Assembly: GCF_902167145.1 (NCBI RefSeq)
Contig: NC_050096.1
Span: forward strand, 85,432,683 to 85,496,682
Source: Zea mays
Taxonomy: Eukaryota; Streptophyta; Magnoliopsida; Poales; Poaceae
DNA: 64,000 bases
Direction of reading: 5' to 3'
A program made the translations under genes and the position numbers. How positions within the stretch are numbered: the first letter of the stretch is position 1; each line of letters starts with the position of its first letter. Below, in pieces: positions 47,912 to 59,539 of this stretch. The notes beneath the pieces were generated by a model, which was given only the letters and a program-made list of their open reading frames with translations, did no database searches and had not been told where the DNA came from.

Positions 47912-50900
47912 ATGTCGGGAGAACACGCCAAGAAGGAGATGGAGACCGGCGAAAAGCCCACTACAAGCCACGGGAAGGCTTCATCGGAAGAGTCCCGCAA
48001 AAAGGGGAAAGGGAAGGAGAAGAAAGCCTCTTCCCACAAGTCGCATCGGAGTGGCGACAAGAAAAAGAAGATGAGGAAGGTGGTCTACTACGAGACCGAT
48101 ACGTCATCACCTTCCACCTCCGGCTCCGACACGCCCTCTGTAACTTCTAAGCGCCATGAGCGCAAGAAGTTTAGTAAGATTCCCTTACACTACCCTCGCA
48201 CCTCTAGACATACTCCATTGCTTTCCGTTCCATTAGGCAAACCGCCAACCTTTGACGGTGAAGATTATGCTAGGTGGAGTGATTTAATGAAATTTCATCT
48301 AACCTCACTCCACAAAAGTATATGGAATGTTGTTGAGTTTGGAGCACAGGTACCATCCGTCGGGGATGAGGATTATGATGAGGACGAGGTGGCCCAAATC
48401 GAGCACTTCAACTCCCAAGCCACAACCATACTCCTCGCTTCTCTAAGTAGGGAGGAGTACAACAAGGTGCAAGGATTTAAAAGCGCCAAGGAAGTTTGGG
48501 ACGTGCTCAAGACCGCGCACGAGGGTGATGAACTAACCAAGATCACCAAGCGGGAAACGATCGAGGGGGAGCTCGGTCGCTTCCGTCTTCGCCAAGGGGA
48601 GGAGCCTCAAGACATGTACAACCGGCTCAAAACCTTGGTGAATCAAGTGCGCAACCTCGGGAGCAAGAAATGGGATGACCACGAAGTGGTTAAGGTTATT
48701 TTAAGATCACTTATTTTCCTTAACCCTACTCAAGTCCAATTAATTCGTGGCAATCCTAGATACACACTAATGACTCCCGAGGAAGTAATCGGGAATTTTG
48801 TGAGCTTTGAGTTTATGATCAAGGGCTCACGGAAGATCAACGAGCTTGACGGTCCCTCCACGTCCGAAGCACAACCGGTCGCATTTAAGGCGACGGAGGA
48901 GAAGAAGGAGGAGTCTACACCAAGTAGACAACCAATCGATGCCTCAAAGCTCGACAACGAGGAAATGGCGCTCGTCATCAAGAGCTTCCACCAAATCCTC
49001 AAGCAAAGGAGGAGGAAAAATTACAAGTCCCGCTCCAAGAAGGTTTGCTACAAGTGTGGTAAGCCCGGTCACTTTATAGCGAAATGTCCTATTTCTAGTG
49101 ACAGTGACAGGAGCGACGACAAGAAGGGAAGAAGAAAGGAGAAGAAGAGGTACTACAAGAAGAAGGGCGGCGATGCCCATGTTTGTCGCGAGTGGGACTC
49201 CGACGAAAGCTCTAGCGACTCCTCCGACGACGAGGACGCCGCCAACATCGTCGTCACCAAGGGACTTCTCTTCCCCAACGTCGGCCACAAGTGCCTCATG
49301 GCAAAGGACGGCAAAAAGAAGAAGGTTAAATCCAAATCCTCCACTAGATATGAGTCTTCTAGCGATGATAATGCTAGTGATGAGGAAGATAATTTGCGTA
49401 CTCTTTTTGCCAACTTAAACATGCAACAAAAAGAGAAATTAAATGAATTAATTAGTGCCATCCATGAGAAGGATGATCTCTTGGACTCCCAAGAGGACTT
49501 CCTAATCAAGGAAAACAAAAAACAAGTTAAAGTTAAAAATGCTTATGCTCTAGAAGTTGAAAAATGTGAAAAATTGTCTAGTGAGCTAAGCACTTGCCAT
49601 GAAACTATAGACAACCTTAGAAATGAGAATACTAATTTGTTAGCTAAGGTTGATTCTATTGCTTGTAATGTTTCAATTCCCAATCTTAGAAATGATAATG
49701 ATGATTTGCTTGCTAAGATTGAAGAATTGAACATTTCTCTTGCTAGCCTTAAAAATGAAAATGAAAAATTGCTTGCTAAGGCTAAAGATTCTGATGTTTG
49801 CAATGCTACCATTTCCGACCTTAGAAGTAAAAATGACATATTGCATGCTAAGGTTGTAGAATTAAAATCTTGCAAACCATCTACATCTACCGTTGAGCAC
49901 ACTTCTATTTGTACTAGATGTAGAGATGTTGATATTAATGCTATTCATGATCACATGGCTTTAATTAAACAACAAAATGATCATATAGCAAAATTAGATG
50001 CTAAAATTGCCGAGCATGAACTTGAAAATGAAAAATTTAAATTTGCTCGTAGTATGCTTTATGGTGGGAGACGCCCTGGCATCAAGGATGGCATTGGCTT
50101 CCAAAAGGGGGACAATGTCAAACTTAATGCCCCTTCTAAGAATTTGTCTAATTTTGTTAAGGGCAAAGCTCCCATGCCTCAAGATAACGAGGGTTACATT
50201 TTGTACCCTGCCGGTTATCCTGAGAGCAAAATTAGGAGAATTCACTCTAGGAAGTCTCACTCTGGCTCTAATCATGCATTCATATATAAGAGTGAGACAT
50301 CTAGTTCTAGGCAACTGAGAGCACCTAGAGGGGGGGGGTGAATAGGTGATCCTGTGAAACTTAAACTTATAGCCACAAAAACTTGTTAAGTGTTAGCCCA
50401 ATAATCGCCAAGTGGCTAGAGAGGAGTCTTAACAAAACACAATACCACAAGAGATCAAACACAGAGATGACACAGTGGTTTATCCCGTGGTTCGGCCAAG
50501 ACCAACGCTTGCCTACTCCACGTTGTGGCGTCCCAACGGACGAGGGTTGCAATCAACCCCTCTCAAGCAGTCTAAAGACCAACTTGAATACCACAGTGTT
50601 TCGCTTTTCCTTTCAATATCCCGTTTGCGAGGAATCTCCACAACTTGGAGTCTCTCGCCCTTACACTTGAGATTCACAAAGAAATACGGAGTAAGGGAGG
50701 GAAGCAACACACACAAATCCACAGCAAATATGCGCACACACACGGCCAAGAATCGAGCTCAAAAGACTATCTCAAAGTTCTCACTAGAACGGAGCTCGAA
50801 TCACTGAGAATGACAAACAAATGCGCAAAGACTGAGTGTGGATGATCAAGAATGCTCTAAGGTTGCTTGGTGTTCTCCTCCATGCGCCTAGGGGTCCCTT

Positions 50901-53900
50901 TTATAGCCCCAAGGCAGCTAGGAGCCGTTGAGAGCAAATCTGGAAGGCCTTTCTTGCCTTCTGTCGTCGGGTGCACCGGACAGTCCGGTGCACACCGGAC
51001 ACTGTCCGGTGCCCGATCTCCTTCCTTAAATAGCGAAGCCGACCGTTGGCAGACTTGGAGCCGTTGGCGCATCGGACATGTCCGGTGCACACCGGACAGT
51101 CCGGTGCCCCCTTCTAGCCGTTGGCTCGGCCACGTGTCCCGCGCAGATCGCGCGGCCGACCGTTGGCCCGGCCGACCGTTGGCTCACCGGACAGTCCGGT
51201 GCACACCGGACAGTCCGGTGAATTATAGCCGTACGCCGTCGGCGAATTCCCGAGAGCGGCCACTTCGCTCGAGGCAGCCTGGCGCACCGGACACTGTCCG
51301 GTGCACCACCGGACAGTCCGGTGCCCCAGACCGAAACAGCCTTTTGGCTGTACACAACCAACTCTTCTCTTTTCTTCTTCTTTCTGTTTCTAATACTTAG
51401 ACAAGTATATTAGTACACAAAACCAATGTACTAAGACTTAGAAACATACCTTTGCTCTTGTTTTGCACTTTGTCCATCCATAAGCATGAATTCACATTTA
51501 AGCACTTGTGTTGGCACTCAATCACCAAAATACTTAGAAATGGCCCAAGGGCACATTTCCCTTTCAATCTCCCCCTTTTTGGTGATTTATGCCAACACAA
51601 CATAAAGCAACTAGAATAAGTGCAAAATCACTTCGAATAAAACTCAAATTTATTTTGATTCATTTTTGGCATATATGGATCATCCTTTGCCATCACTTGG
51701 TTTGTTTTTGCAAATCAAACTCAAATCTCTATCTCTAAGTCAAACACACATGTTGAAGCATAAAGAGAGTCATTCCAAAAGAGATTGATCAAAGATTTCA
51801 AAAACTCCACCTATTTCCCATAATCAACACTTCTCCCCACAAGAGGCCAACTTTTGACAAAAGAGACAATGCAAAAGCTCTATTCTGACAAAAGAGACAA
51901 TGCAACAGTTTTGACAAACCAAAAGCTCTATTCTACTATTTTCAAAATTTCTCAAGTGGTAGCTGATCCATCTATTGCTTTGGCCTTTATTTTCTCCCCT
52001 TTGGCATCAAGCACCAAAACGGGATCAATCTTGGCCCCATAACCCCATTGCCTCACCAAAATCTTCAATTAAGAGCAAATGGCAATAAGAGTTCATGAGA
52101 TGAACTTGGAATAAGTTACCCTCTCATCGGAGTGCAGTGGAAGTCTTTCATGGTCCAAGTCCACCTTTTCCCTTTCAATTCTCCTTCGAGACTAAATCAA
52201 GTAAACTCAAGCATATGGTTAGTCTCAAAGGGTCAAGTTGTAACACAACTCCCCCTAAATATGTGCATCACTTACACAAGGACTTGTGAGGTCCAGGGAA
52301 TGTTTGTACAACTTGAGCACCACAATAAGCAACAAAATGCAGAATGAACATGATCAAAGGCATAAACTTATGTATGCTACAATTCAATCCAAGTTCCGCG
52401 AATCTAAGACATTTAGCTCACTACGCAGCCTGCAAAAGGTCTTCTCATCTAGAGGCTTGGTAAAGATATCGGCTAGCTGGTTCTCGGTGCTAACATGAAA
52501 CACTTCGATATCTCCCTTTTGCTGGTGGTCTCTCAAAAAGTGATGCCAGATGTCTATGTGCTTTGTGCGGCTGTGTTCAACAGGATTTTCCGCCATGCGG
52601 ATAGCACTCTCATTATCACATAGGAGTGGGACTTTGCTCAGATTGTAGCCAAAGTCCCGGAGGGTTTGCCTCATCCAAAGTAGTTGCGCGCAACACTGTC
52701 CTGCGGCAACATACTCGGCCTCAGCGGTGGATAGGGCAACGGAGGTTTGTTTCTTAGAGTTCCACGACACCAGGGACCTTCCTAAGAATTGGCACGTCCC
52801 TGATGTACTCTTCCTATCGACCTTACATCCAGCATAGTCGGAATCTGAGTATCCAACCAAGTCAAAGGTAGACCCTTTTGGATACCAGAGCCCGAAGCAA
52901 GGCGTAGCAACCAAATATCTTAGAATTCGCTTCACCGCCACTAAGTGACACTCCTTAGGATCGGATTGAAATCTAGCACACATGCATACGCTAAGCATAA
53001 TATCTGGTCTACTAGCACATAAATAAAGTAAAGACCCTATCATTGACCGGTATGCTTTTTGATCAACGGACTTACCTCCTTTGTTGAGGTCGGTGTGTCC
53101 GTCGGTTCCCATCGGCGTCTTTGCGGGCTTGGCGTCCTTCATCCCAAACCGCTTTAGCAGATCTTGCGTGTACTTCGTTTGGGAGATGAAGGTGCCGTCC
53201 TTGAGTTGCTTCACTTGGAACCCAAGGAAGTAGTTCAACTCGCCCATCATCGACATCTCGAATTTCTGCATCATTACCCTGCTAAACTCTTCACAAGACT
53301 TTTGGTTAGTAGAACCAAATATTATGTCATCGACATAAATTTGGCACACAAACAGATCACCATCACATGTCTTAGTAAAGAGAGTTGGATCGGCTTTCCC
53401 AACCTTGAAAGCATTAACAATTAGAAAGTCTCTAAGGCATTCATACCATGCTCTTGGGGCTTGCTTAAGTCCATAGAGCGCCTTAGAGAGCTTACACACG
53501 TGGTCGGGGTACCGTTCATCCTCGAAGCCAGGGGGTTGCTCTACGTACACCTCCTCCTTGATCGGCCCGTTGAGGAACGCGCTCTTCACATCCATTTGGT
53601 ACAACCTGAAAGAATGGTGAGCGGCATATGCTAGCAAGATACGAATTGATTCTAGCCTAGCCACAGGAGCAAAAGTCTCCTCAAAGTCCAAACCTGCGAC
53701 TTGGGCATAACCTTTTGCCACAAGTCGAGCCTTGTTCCTCGTCACCACCCCGTGCTCGTCCTGTTTGTTGCGGAACACCCACTTGGTTCCCACAACATTT
53801 TGCTTAGGACGAGGTACCAGCGTCCAAACTTCATTTCTCTTGAAGTTGTTGAGCTCCTCTTGCATGGCCAACACCCAGTCCGGATCTAGCAAGGCCTCTT

Positions 53901-56900
53901 CTACCCTGAAAGGCTCAGTAGAAGAGACAAAGGAGTAATGCTCACAAAAATTAACTAATCGAGATCGAGTTGTTACTCCCTTGCTAATATCACCCAGAAT
54001 TTGATCGACGGGATGATTCCTTTGAATCATCGCTCGAACTTGGGTTGGAGGTGCCGGTTGCGCTTCTTCCTCCATCACATGATCATCTTGTGCTCCCCCT
54101 TGATCACACGCCTCCTGTTGATGAACCTGTTCATCGTCTTGAGTTGGGGGATGCACCGTTGTTGAGGAAGAAGGTTGATCTCTTTCATCTTGTTCCTGTG
54201 GCCGCACTTCTCCAATCGCCATGGTTCGTATAGCGGCCGTCGGAACATCTTCTTCATCTACATCATCACAATCAACAACTTGCTCTCTTGGAGAGCCATT
54301 AGTCTCATCAAATACAACGTCGCTAGAGACTTCAACCAAACCCGATGATTTGTTGAAGACTCTATACGCCTTTGTATTTGAGTCATAACCTAACAAAAAC
54401 CCTTCTACAGCTTTGGGAGCAAACTTAGAATTTCTACCCTTCTTCACTAGAATGTAGCATTTGCTCCCAAATACACGAAAGTAAGATACATTGGGTTTGT
54501 TACCGGTTAGAAGCTCATACGACGTCTTCTTGAGGAGGCGGTGAAGGTAGACCCTGTTGATGGCGTGACAAGCCGTGTTCACGGCTTCCGACCAAAAGCA
54601 CTCGGGGGTCTTGAACTCTCCAAGCATCGTCCTCGCCATATCAATGAGTGTCCTGTTCTTCCTCTCTACCACACCATTTTGCTGTGGTGTGTAGGGAGCG
54701 GAGAACTCGTGCTTGATCCCCTCCTCCTCAAGAAACTCCTCCACTTGAAGGTTCTTGAACTCGGACCCGTTGTCGCTCCTGATCTTCTTCACTTTGAGCT
54801 CAAACTCATTTTGAGCTCTCCTTAGGAAGCGCTTGAGGGTTCCTTGGGTCTCAGACTTATCCTGCAAAAAGAACACCCAAGTGAAGCGGGAAAAGTCATC
54901 AACGATAACTAGACCATACTTACTTCCTCCTATGCTCAGATAGGCGACGGGTCCGAAGAGGTCCATATGTAGCAGCTCCAGGGGTCTTGATGTTGTCATC
55001 ACATTTTTGGTGTGATGAGAGCCTCCCACTTGTTTCCCTGCTTGACAAGCTGCACAAGGTCTATCTTTTTCGAAATGAACATTGGTTAGCCCTATTACGT
55101 GTTCTCCCTTTAGAAGCTTGTGAAGGTTCTTCATCCCCACATGTGCTAAGCGGCGATGCCACAGCCAGCCCATGCAAGTCTTAGCCATTAAGCATGCATC
55201 TAGACCGGCCTCTTCTTTTGCAAAATCAACTAAGTAAAGCTTGCCGTCTAGTACACCCTTAAAAGCTAGTGAACCATCACATCTTCTAAAGACAGACACA
55301 TCTACATTTGTAAATAAGCAGTTATATCCCATATTACATAACTGACTAACAGATAGCAAGTTATATTCAAGAGACTCTACTAAAAACACATTGGAGATAG
55401 AGTGCTCATTGGAGATTGCAATTTTACCTAGCCCTTTTACCTTGCCTTGATTCCCATCACCGAATATTATTGAATCTTGGGAATCCTTATTCTTTACGTA
55501 GGAGGTGAACATCTTCTTCTCCCCCGTCATATGGTTTGTGCATCCGCTGTCAATAATCCAGCTTGAACCCCCGGATGCATAAACCTGCAAGGCAAATTTA
55601 GGCTTGGGTCTTAGGTACCCAACTCATGTTGGGTCCTACAAGGTTAGCACAAATATCCTTAGGGACCCAAATGCAAGTTTTGTCTCCCTTGCATCTTGCC
55701 CCTAATTTTCTTGCAACTATTTTCCTATCCTTTCTACAAATAGCAAAGGAAGCATCTAAGGCACGATAAATTGTAGAGGGACCATTCATAACTTTTCTAG
55801 GAACATTGACAACATTTTTCCTAGACATATTATGAACAACATTTCTCCTACCAATATTTCTATCATGCACATAGGAAGAACTAGAAGCAAACATAGCATG
55901 AGAATCAAAATCATCAAAAGCATTATAACTCCTATAAGCATTTCTAGTTTTTCTCCTATCATGGTACATAAAAGCATGGTTCTTTTTAGCACTACTAACC
56001 ATAGGAGCCTTCCCTTTCTCCTTGGCGGAGATAGGAGCCTTATGGCTTGTCAAGTTCTTGGCTTCCCTCTTGTAGCCAAGTCCATCCTTAATTGAGGGGT
56101 GTCTACCAATTGTGTAGGCATCCCTTGCAAATTTTAATTTATCAAATTCGCTTTTGCTAGTCTTAAGTTGGGCATTAAGACTAGCCAATTCATCATTAAG
56201 TTTGGAAATTGAAACTAGGTGTTCACTACAAGCATCAATGTCAAAATCTTTACACCTATTGCAAGTTTCAACAATCTCTACACAAGAATTAGATTTACAG
56301 GCTACTTCTAGTTTAGCATTTAAATCATCATTAAAACCTTTTAACTTAGCAATAGTTTCATGACAAGAAGATAATTCACTGGAGAGCATTTCATTCCTCT
56401 TAATTTCTAGAGCAAGAGATTTCTGAGCTTCTACAAATTTATCATGCTCTTCATACAACAAATCCTCTTGCTTTTCTAAGAGTATATTCCTATCATTCAA
56501 GGCATCAATTAATTCATTAATTTTGTCTACCTTGGTTCTATCTAATCCCTTGAATAAGCATGAGTAATCTATCTCATCATCATCACTAGACTCATCCTCA
56601 CTTGAAGAAGCATAAGTACTAGTGTTATGAGTGCTTACTTTCTTCTCCCTTGCCATGAGGCAAGTGTGACGCTCGTTGGGGAAGAGGGATGACTTGTTGA
56701 AGGCGGTGGCGGCGAGTCCTTCATTGTCGGAGTCGGACGAAGAGCAGTCCGAATCCCACTCCTTGCCAAGATGAGCCTCGCCCTTTGCCTTCTTATAGTT
56801 CTTCTTTTTCTCCCTCTTGTTCCCTTGATCCTGATCACTATCATTGTCGGGACAGTTAGCAATAAAATGACCAAGCTTACCGCATTTGAAGCATGAGCGC

Positions 56901-59526
56901 TTCCCCTTGGCTTTGGTCTTGCTTGGTTGTCCCTTGCGACCTTTAAGCACCGTCTTGAATCTTTTGATGATGAGAGCCATCTCTTCATCATTAAGTCCTG
57001 CCGCCTCAAACTGTGCCACCTTGCTAGGTAGCGCCTCCTTGCTTCGTGTTGCCTTGAGAGCAAGGGGTTGCGGCTCGTTGATCGGACCATTCAAGGCGTC
57101 GTCCACGTACCTCGCCTCCTTGATCATCATTCGCCCGCTAACGAATTTCCCAAGAACTTCTTCGGGCGACATCTTGGTGTACCTGGGATTTTCACGAATA
57201 TTGTTCACCAAATGAGGATCAAGAACGGTAAATGACCTTAGCATTAGGCGGACGACGTCGTGGTCCGTCCATCGCGTGCTCCCGTAGCTCCTTATTTTGT
57301 TGATAAGGGTCTTGAGCCGGTTGTATGTTTGTGTCGGCTCCTCGCCCCTTATCATCGCGAACCGTCCAAGCTCGCCCTCCACCAACTCCATTTTGGTGAG
57401 CAAGGTGACGTCGTTTCCCTCATGAGAGATCTTGAGGGTGTCCCAGATCTGCTTGGCATTGTCCAAGCCGCTCACCTTGTGATACTCGTCCCTGCACAAA
57501 GAAGCTAGCAACACAGTAGTAGCTTGTGCATTTTTATGAATCTGTTCATTAATAAACACAGGGCTATCTGAGCTATCAAATTTCATTCCACTTTCCACAA
57601 TCTCCCAAATGCTTGGATGGAGAGAAAACAGGTGAGTACGCATTTTGTGGCTCCAAAATCCGTAATCCTCTCCATCAAAGTGAGGGGGCTTGCCAAGTGG
57701 AATAGGGAGCAATTGAGCATTTGAACTATGCGGGATGCGCGAATAATCGAAAGAAAAGTTTGAGTTAACCGTCTTTCGTCTATCGTAGTCGTCGTCGTCC
57801 TTTTGGGAGGAGGAAGATTCGTCGCTGTCGTAGTAGACAATTTCCTTGATGCGCCTTGTCTTCTTCTTCCTCCCGTCTTTTCTTTTGTGGCCCGAGCCTG
57901 AGTCGGTGGGCTTGTCATCATTGGGCTCGTTGACGAAGGACTCCTTCTCCTTGTCGTTGATCACCATCCCCTTGCCTTTAGGATCCATCTCTTCGGGCGG
58001 TTAGTCCCTTTCTTGAAGAGAACGGCTCCGATACCAATTGAGAGCACCTAGAGGGGGGGGTGAATAGGTGATCCTGTGAAACTTAAACTTATAGCCACAA
58101 AAACTTGTTAAGTGTTAGCCCAATAATCGCCAAGTGGCTAGAGAGGAGTCTTAACAAAACACAATACCACAAGAGATCAAACACAGAGATGACACAGTGG
58201 TTTATCCCGTGGTTCGGCCAAGACCAACGCTTGCCTACTCCACGTTGTGGCGTCCCAACGGACGAGGGTTGCAATCAACCCCTCTCAAGCAGTCCAAAGA
58301 CCAACTTGAATACCACAGTGTTTCGCTTTTCCTTTCAATATCCCGTTTGCGAGGAATCTCCACAACTTGGAGTCTCTCGCCCTTACACTTGAGATTCACA
58401 AAGAAATACGGAGTAAGGGAGGGAAGCAACACACACAAATCCACAGCAAATATGCGCACACACACGGCCAAGAATCGAGCTCAAAAGACTATCTCAAAGT
58501 TCTCACTAGAACGGAGCTCGAATCACTGAGAATGACAAACAAATGCGCAAAGACTGAGTGTGGATGATCAAGAATGCTCTAAGGTTGCTTGGTGTTCTCC
58601 TCCATGCGCCTAGGGGTCCCTTTTATAGCCCCAAGGCAGCTAGGAGCCGTTGAGAGCAAATCTGGAAGGCCTTTCTTGCCTTCTGTCGTCGGGTGCACCG
58701 GACAGTCCGGTGCACACCGGACACTGTCCGGTGCCCGATTTCCTTCCTTAAATAGCGAAGCCGACCGTTGGCAGACTTGGAGCCGTTGGCGCACCGGACA
58801 TGTCCGGTGCACACCGGACAGTCCGGTGCCCCCTTCTAGCCGTTGGCTCGGCCACGTGTCCCGCGCAGATCGCGCGGCCGACCGTTGGCCCGGCCGACCG
58901 TTGGCTCACCGGACAGTCCGGTGCACACCGGACAGTCCGGTGAATTATAGCCGTACGCCGTCGGCGAATTCCCGAGAGCGGCCACTTCGCTCGAGGCAGC
59001 CTGGCGCACCGGACACTGTCCGGTGCACCACCGGACAGTCCGGTGCCCCAGACCGAAACAGCCTTTTGGCTGTACACAGCCAACTCTTCTCTTTTCTTCT
59101 TCTTTCTGTTTCTAATACTTAGACAAGTATATTAGTACACAAAACCAATGTACTAAGACTTAGAAACATACCTTTGCTCTTGTTTTGCACTTTGTCCATC
59201 CATAAGCATGAATTCACATTTAAGCACTTGTGTTGGCACTCAATCACCAAAATACTTAGAAATGGCCCAAGGGCACATTTCCCTTTCAGCAACCAACTCG
59301 TGCTAAGTTGCCTAAGAAGAAAACCCCTAGTGCATCAAATGATCATGACATTTCTTTTAAAACTTTTGATGCATCTTATGTTTTAACTAACAAATCTGAC
59401 AAGGTAGTTGCCAAGTATGTTAGGGGCAAACACAAGGGATCAAAGACTTGTGTTTGGGTACCCAAAGTTCTTGTGTCTAATGCCAAAGGACCCAAAACTA
59501 TTTGGGTACCTAAAGTCAAGAACTAA
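47912..59526 (+). CDS. Element E Gag (878 aa), interrupted by element D
   Basis: It consists of 47912-50315 plus 59294-59526. With D and one GCAAC copy removed the frame continues without a break (2637 nt). Order of parts: basic N-terminus with [15 protein letters not shown] and [13 protein letters not shown]; gag core with [24 protein letters not shown] knuckle [14 protein letters not shown] at about 379-392; [18 protein letters not shown] acidic region; a long coiled coil built from repeats of the type NLRNxNxxLLAKxxxL; and a tail ending VWVPKVKN. It is now disrupted by D, so no full product can be made without D being skipped. Confidence 0.88.
50311..50315. repeat. Target-site duplication GCAAC of element D, left
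   Basis: Matches 59289-59293. Confidence 0.95.
50316..51566 (-). repeat. 3' LTR of element D (1251 bp)
   Basis: Plus strand TGAGAGCACCTAGAGG to TTCCCTTTCA; on the minus strand the LTR starts TGAAAGGGAAATGTGCCC. It contains eight palindromes. Confidence 0.95.
51567..51580 (-). other. Polypurine tract of element D
   Basis: Minus strand AAAAAGGGGGAGAT, next to the 3' LTR. Confidence 0.85.
51581..52383 (-). other. Element D 3' untranslated region
   Basis: Non-coding; contains a local duplication around 51855-51925 (TTTGACAAAAGAGACAATGCA-like and CAAAAGCTCTATTCT units). Confidence 0.7.
52384..55590 (-). CDS. Element D Pol polyprotein (1068 aa)
   Basis: Same length and domain order as the pol of B: protease [13 protein letters not shown] at the start; HHCC region and integrase with [28 protein letters not shown] with YVDDIIFGS; RNase H with [15 protein letters not shown] and CDNESA. 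The frame is open throughout. One notable change is Trp at residue 1015 (52548-52546) in HIDIWHHF, where B has Arg (HIDIRHHF, a conserved copia motif at the end of RNase H). This fits a CGG-to-TGG methylcytosine change and may weaken RNase H. The start is numbered from TTG at 55590, in the +1 frame relative to gag. Confidence 0.93.
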   Translation of the reverse strand: MQVYASGGSSWIIDSGCTNHMTGEKKMFTSYVKNKDSQDSIIFGDGNQGKVKGLGKIAISNEHSISNVFLVESLEYNLLSVSQLCNMGYNCLFTNVDVSVFRRCDGSLAFKGVLDGKLYLVDFAKEEAGLDACLMAKTCMGWLWHRRLAHVGMKNLHKLLKGEHVIGLTNVHFEKDRPCAACQAGKQVGGSHHTKNVMTTSRPLELLHMDLFGPVAYLSIGGSKYGLVIVDDFSRFTWVFFLQDKSETQGTLKRFLRRAQNEFELKVKKIRSDNGSEFKNLQVEEFLEEEGIKHEFSAPYTPQQNGVVERKNRTLIDMARTMLGEFKTPECFWSEAVNTACHAINRVYLHRLLKKTSYELLTGNKPNVSYFRVFGSKCYILVKKGRNSKFAPKAVEGFLLGYDSNTKAYRVFNKSSGLVEVSSDVVFDETNGSPREQVVDCDDVDEEDVPTAAIRTMAIGEVRPQEQDERDQPSSSTTVHPPTQDDEQVHQQEACDQGGAQDDHVMEEEAQPAPPTQVRAMIQRNHPVDQILGDISKGVTTRSRLVNFCEHYSFVSSTEPFRVEEALLDPDWVLAMQEELNNFKRNEVWTLVPRPKQNVVGTKWVFRNKQDEHGVVTRNKARLVAKGYAQVAGLDFEETFAPVARLESIRILLAYAAHHSFRLYQMDVKSAFLNGPIKEEVYVEQPPGFEDERYPDHVCKLSKALYGLKQAPRAWYECLRDFLIVNAFKVGKADPTLFTKTCDGDLFVCQIYVDDIIFGSTNQKSCEEFSRVMMQKFEMSMMGELNYFLGFQVKQLKDGTFISQTKYTQDLLKRFGMKDAKPAKTPMGTDGHTDLNKGGKSVDQKAYRSMIGSLLYLCASRPDIMLSVCMCARFQSDPKECHLVAVKRILRYLVATPCFGLWYPKGSTFDLVGYSDSDYAGCKVDRKSTSGTCQFLGRSLVSWNSKKQTSVALSTAEAEYVAAGQCCAQLLWMRQTLRDFGYNLSKVPLLCDNESAIRMAENPVEHSRTKHIDIWHHFLRDHQQKGDIEVFHVSTENQLADIFTKPLDEKTFCRLRSELNVLDSRNLD
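55585..55666 (-). other. Candidate 82-nt intron at the gag-pol junction of D
   Basis: Starts GTCCCTAAGG and ends GCCTTGCAG on the minus strand, with positions and length as in B. Confidence 0.45.
55598..57988 (-). CDS. Element D Gag polyprotein (796 aa)
   Basis: Begins [17 protein letters not shown] and aligns throughout with B Gag (793 aa), with small length differences. It has a lysine-rich N-terminus, gag core ([20 protein letters not shown]), CCHC knuckle [14 protein letters not shown], acidic serine-rich part ([15 protein letters not shown]), a coiled coil and a basic tail ending WVPKTQA. The frame is unbroken. TAA is followed by pol in +1. It lies antisense to the interrupted gag of E. 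Confidence 0.93.
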   Translation of the reverse strand: MDPKGKGMVINDKEKESFVNEPNDDKPTDSGSGHKRKDGRKKKTRRIKEIVYYDSDESSSSQKDDDDYDRRKTVNSNFSFDYSRIPHSSNAQLLPIPLGKPPHFDGEDYGFWSHKMRTHLFSLHPSIWEIVESGMKFDSSDSPVFINEQIHKNAQATTVLLASLCRDEYHKVSGLDNAKQIWDTLKISHEGNDVTLLTKMELVEGELGRFAMIRGEEPTQTYNRLKTLINKIRSYGSTRWTDHDVVRLMLRSFTVLDPHLVNNIRENPRYTKMSPEEVLGKFVSGRMMIKEARYVDDALNGPINEPQPLALKATRSKEALPSKVAQFEAAGLNDEEMALIIKRFKTVLKGRKGQPSKTKAKGKRSCFKCGKLGHFIANCPDNDSDQDQGNKREKKKNYKKAKGEAHLGKEWDSDCSSSDSDNEGLAATAFNKSSLFPNERHTCLMAREKKVSTHNTSTYASSSEDESSDDDEIDYSCLFKGLDRTKVDKINELIDALNDRNILLEKQEDLLYEEHDKFVEAQKSLALEIKRNEMLSSELSSCHETIAKLKGFNDDLNAKLEVACKSNSCVEIVETCNRCKDFDIDACSEHLVSISKLNDELASLNAQLKTSKSEFDKLKFARDAYTIGRHPSIKDGLGYKREAKNLTSHKAPISAKEKGKAPMVSSAKKNHAFMYHDRRKTRNAYRSYNAFDDFDSHAMFASSSSYVHDRNIGRRNVVHNMSRKNVVNVPRKVMNGPSTIYRALDASFAICRKDRKIVARKLGARCKGDKTCIWVPKDICANLVGPNMSWVPKTQA
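58024..58038 (-). other. Primer-binding site of element D
   Basis: Minus strand ATTGGTATCGGAGCC directly after the 5' LTR. Confidence 0.85.
58039..59288 (-). repeat. 5' LTR of element D (1250 bp)
   Basis: Pairs with 50316-51566. TATAAAAG (TATA box) lies at 58627-58620 on the minus strand; eight palindromes lie upstream of it between about 58690 and 59050. Confidence 0.95.
59289..59293. repeat. Target-site duplication GCAAC of element D, right
   Basis: Matches 50311-50315. Confidence 0.95.
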
Positions 59527-59539
59527 AATCGTTTTGTAG

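Larger units (their letters stand above)
50316..59288 (-). mobile_element. Copia element D, full length (8973 bp), minus strand, Opie/Ji type
   Basis: It has LTRs at both ends, intact gag and pol on the minus strand, primer site and polypurine tract, and a perfect GCAAC duplication. It is the same subfamily as B. By eye the two LTRs differ at about four positions and in one G-run, so it is young. It is inserted antisense in the gag of E. Confidence 0.95.

Noticed and set aside
50867..51400. 177-aa plus-strand ORF in the D LTR
   Set aside because: Same palindrome array read in the other direction; identical copy at 58589-59122 in the second LTR.
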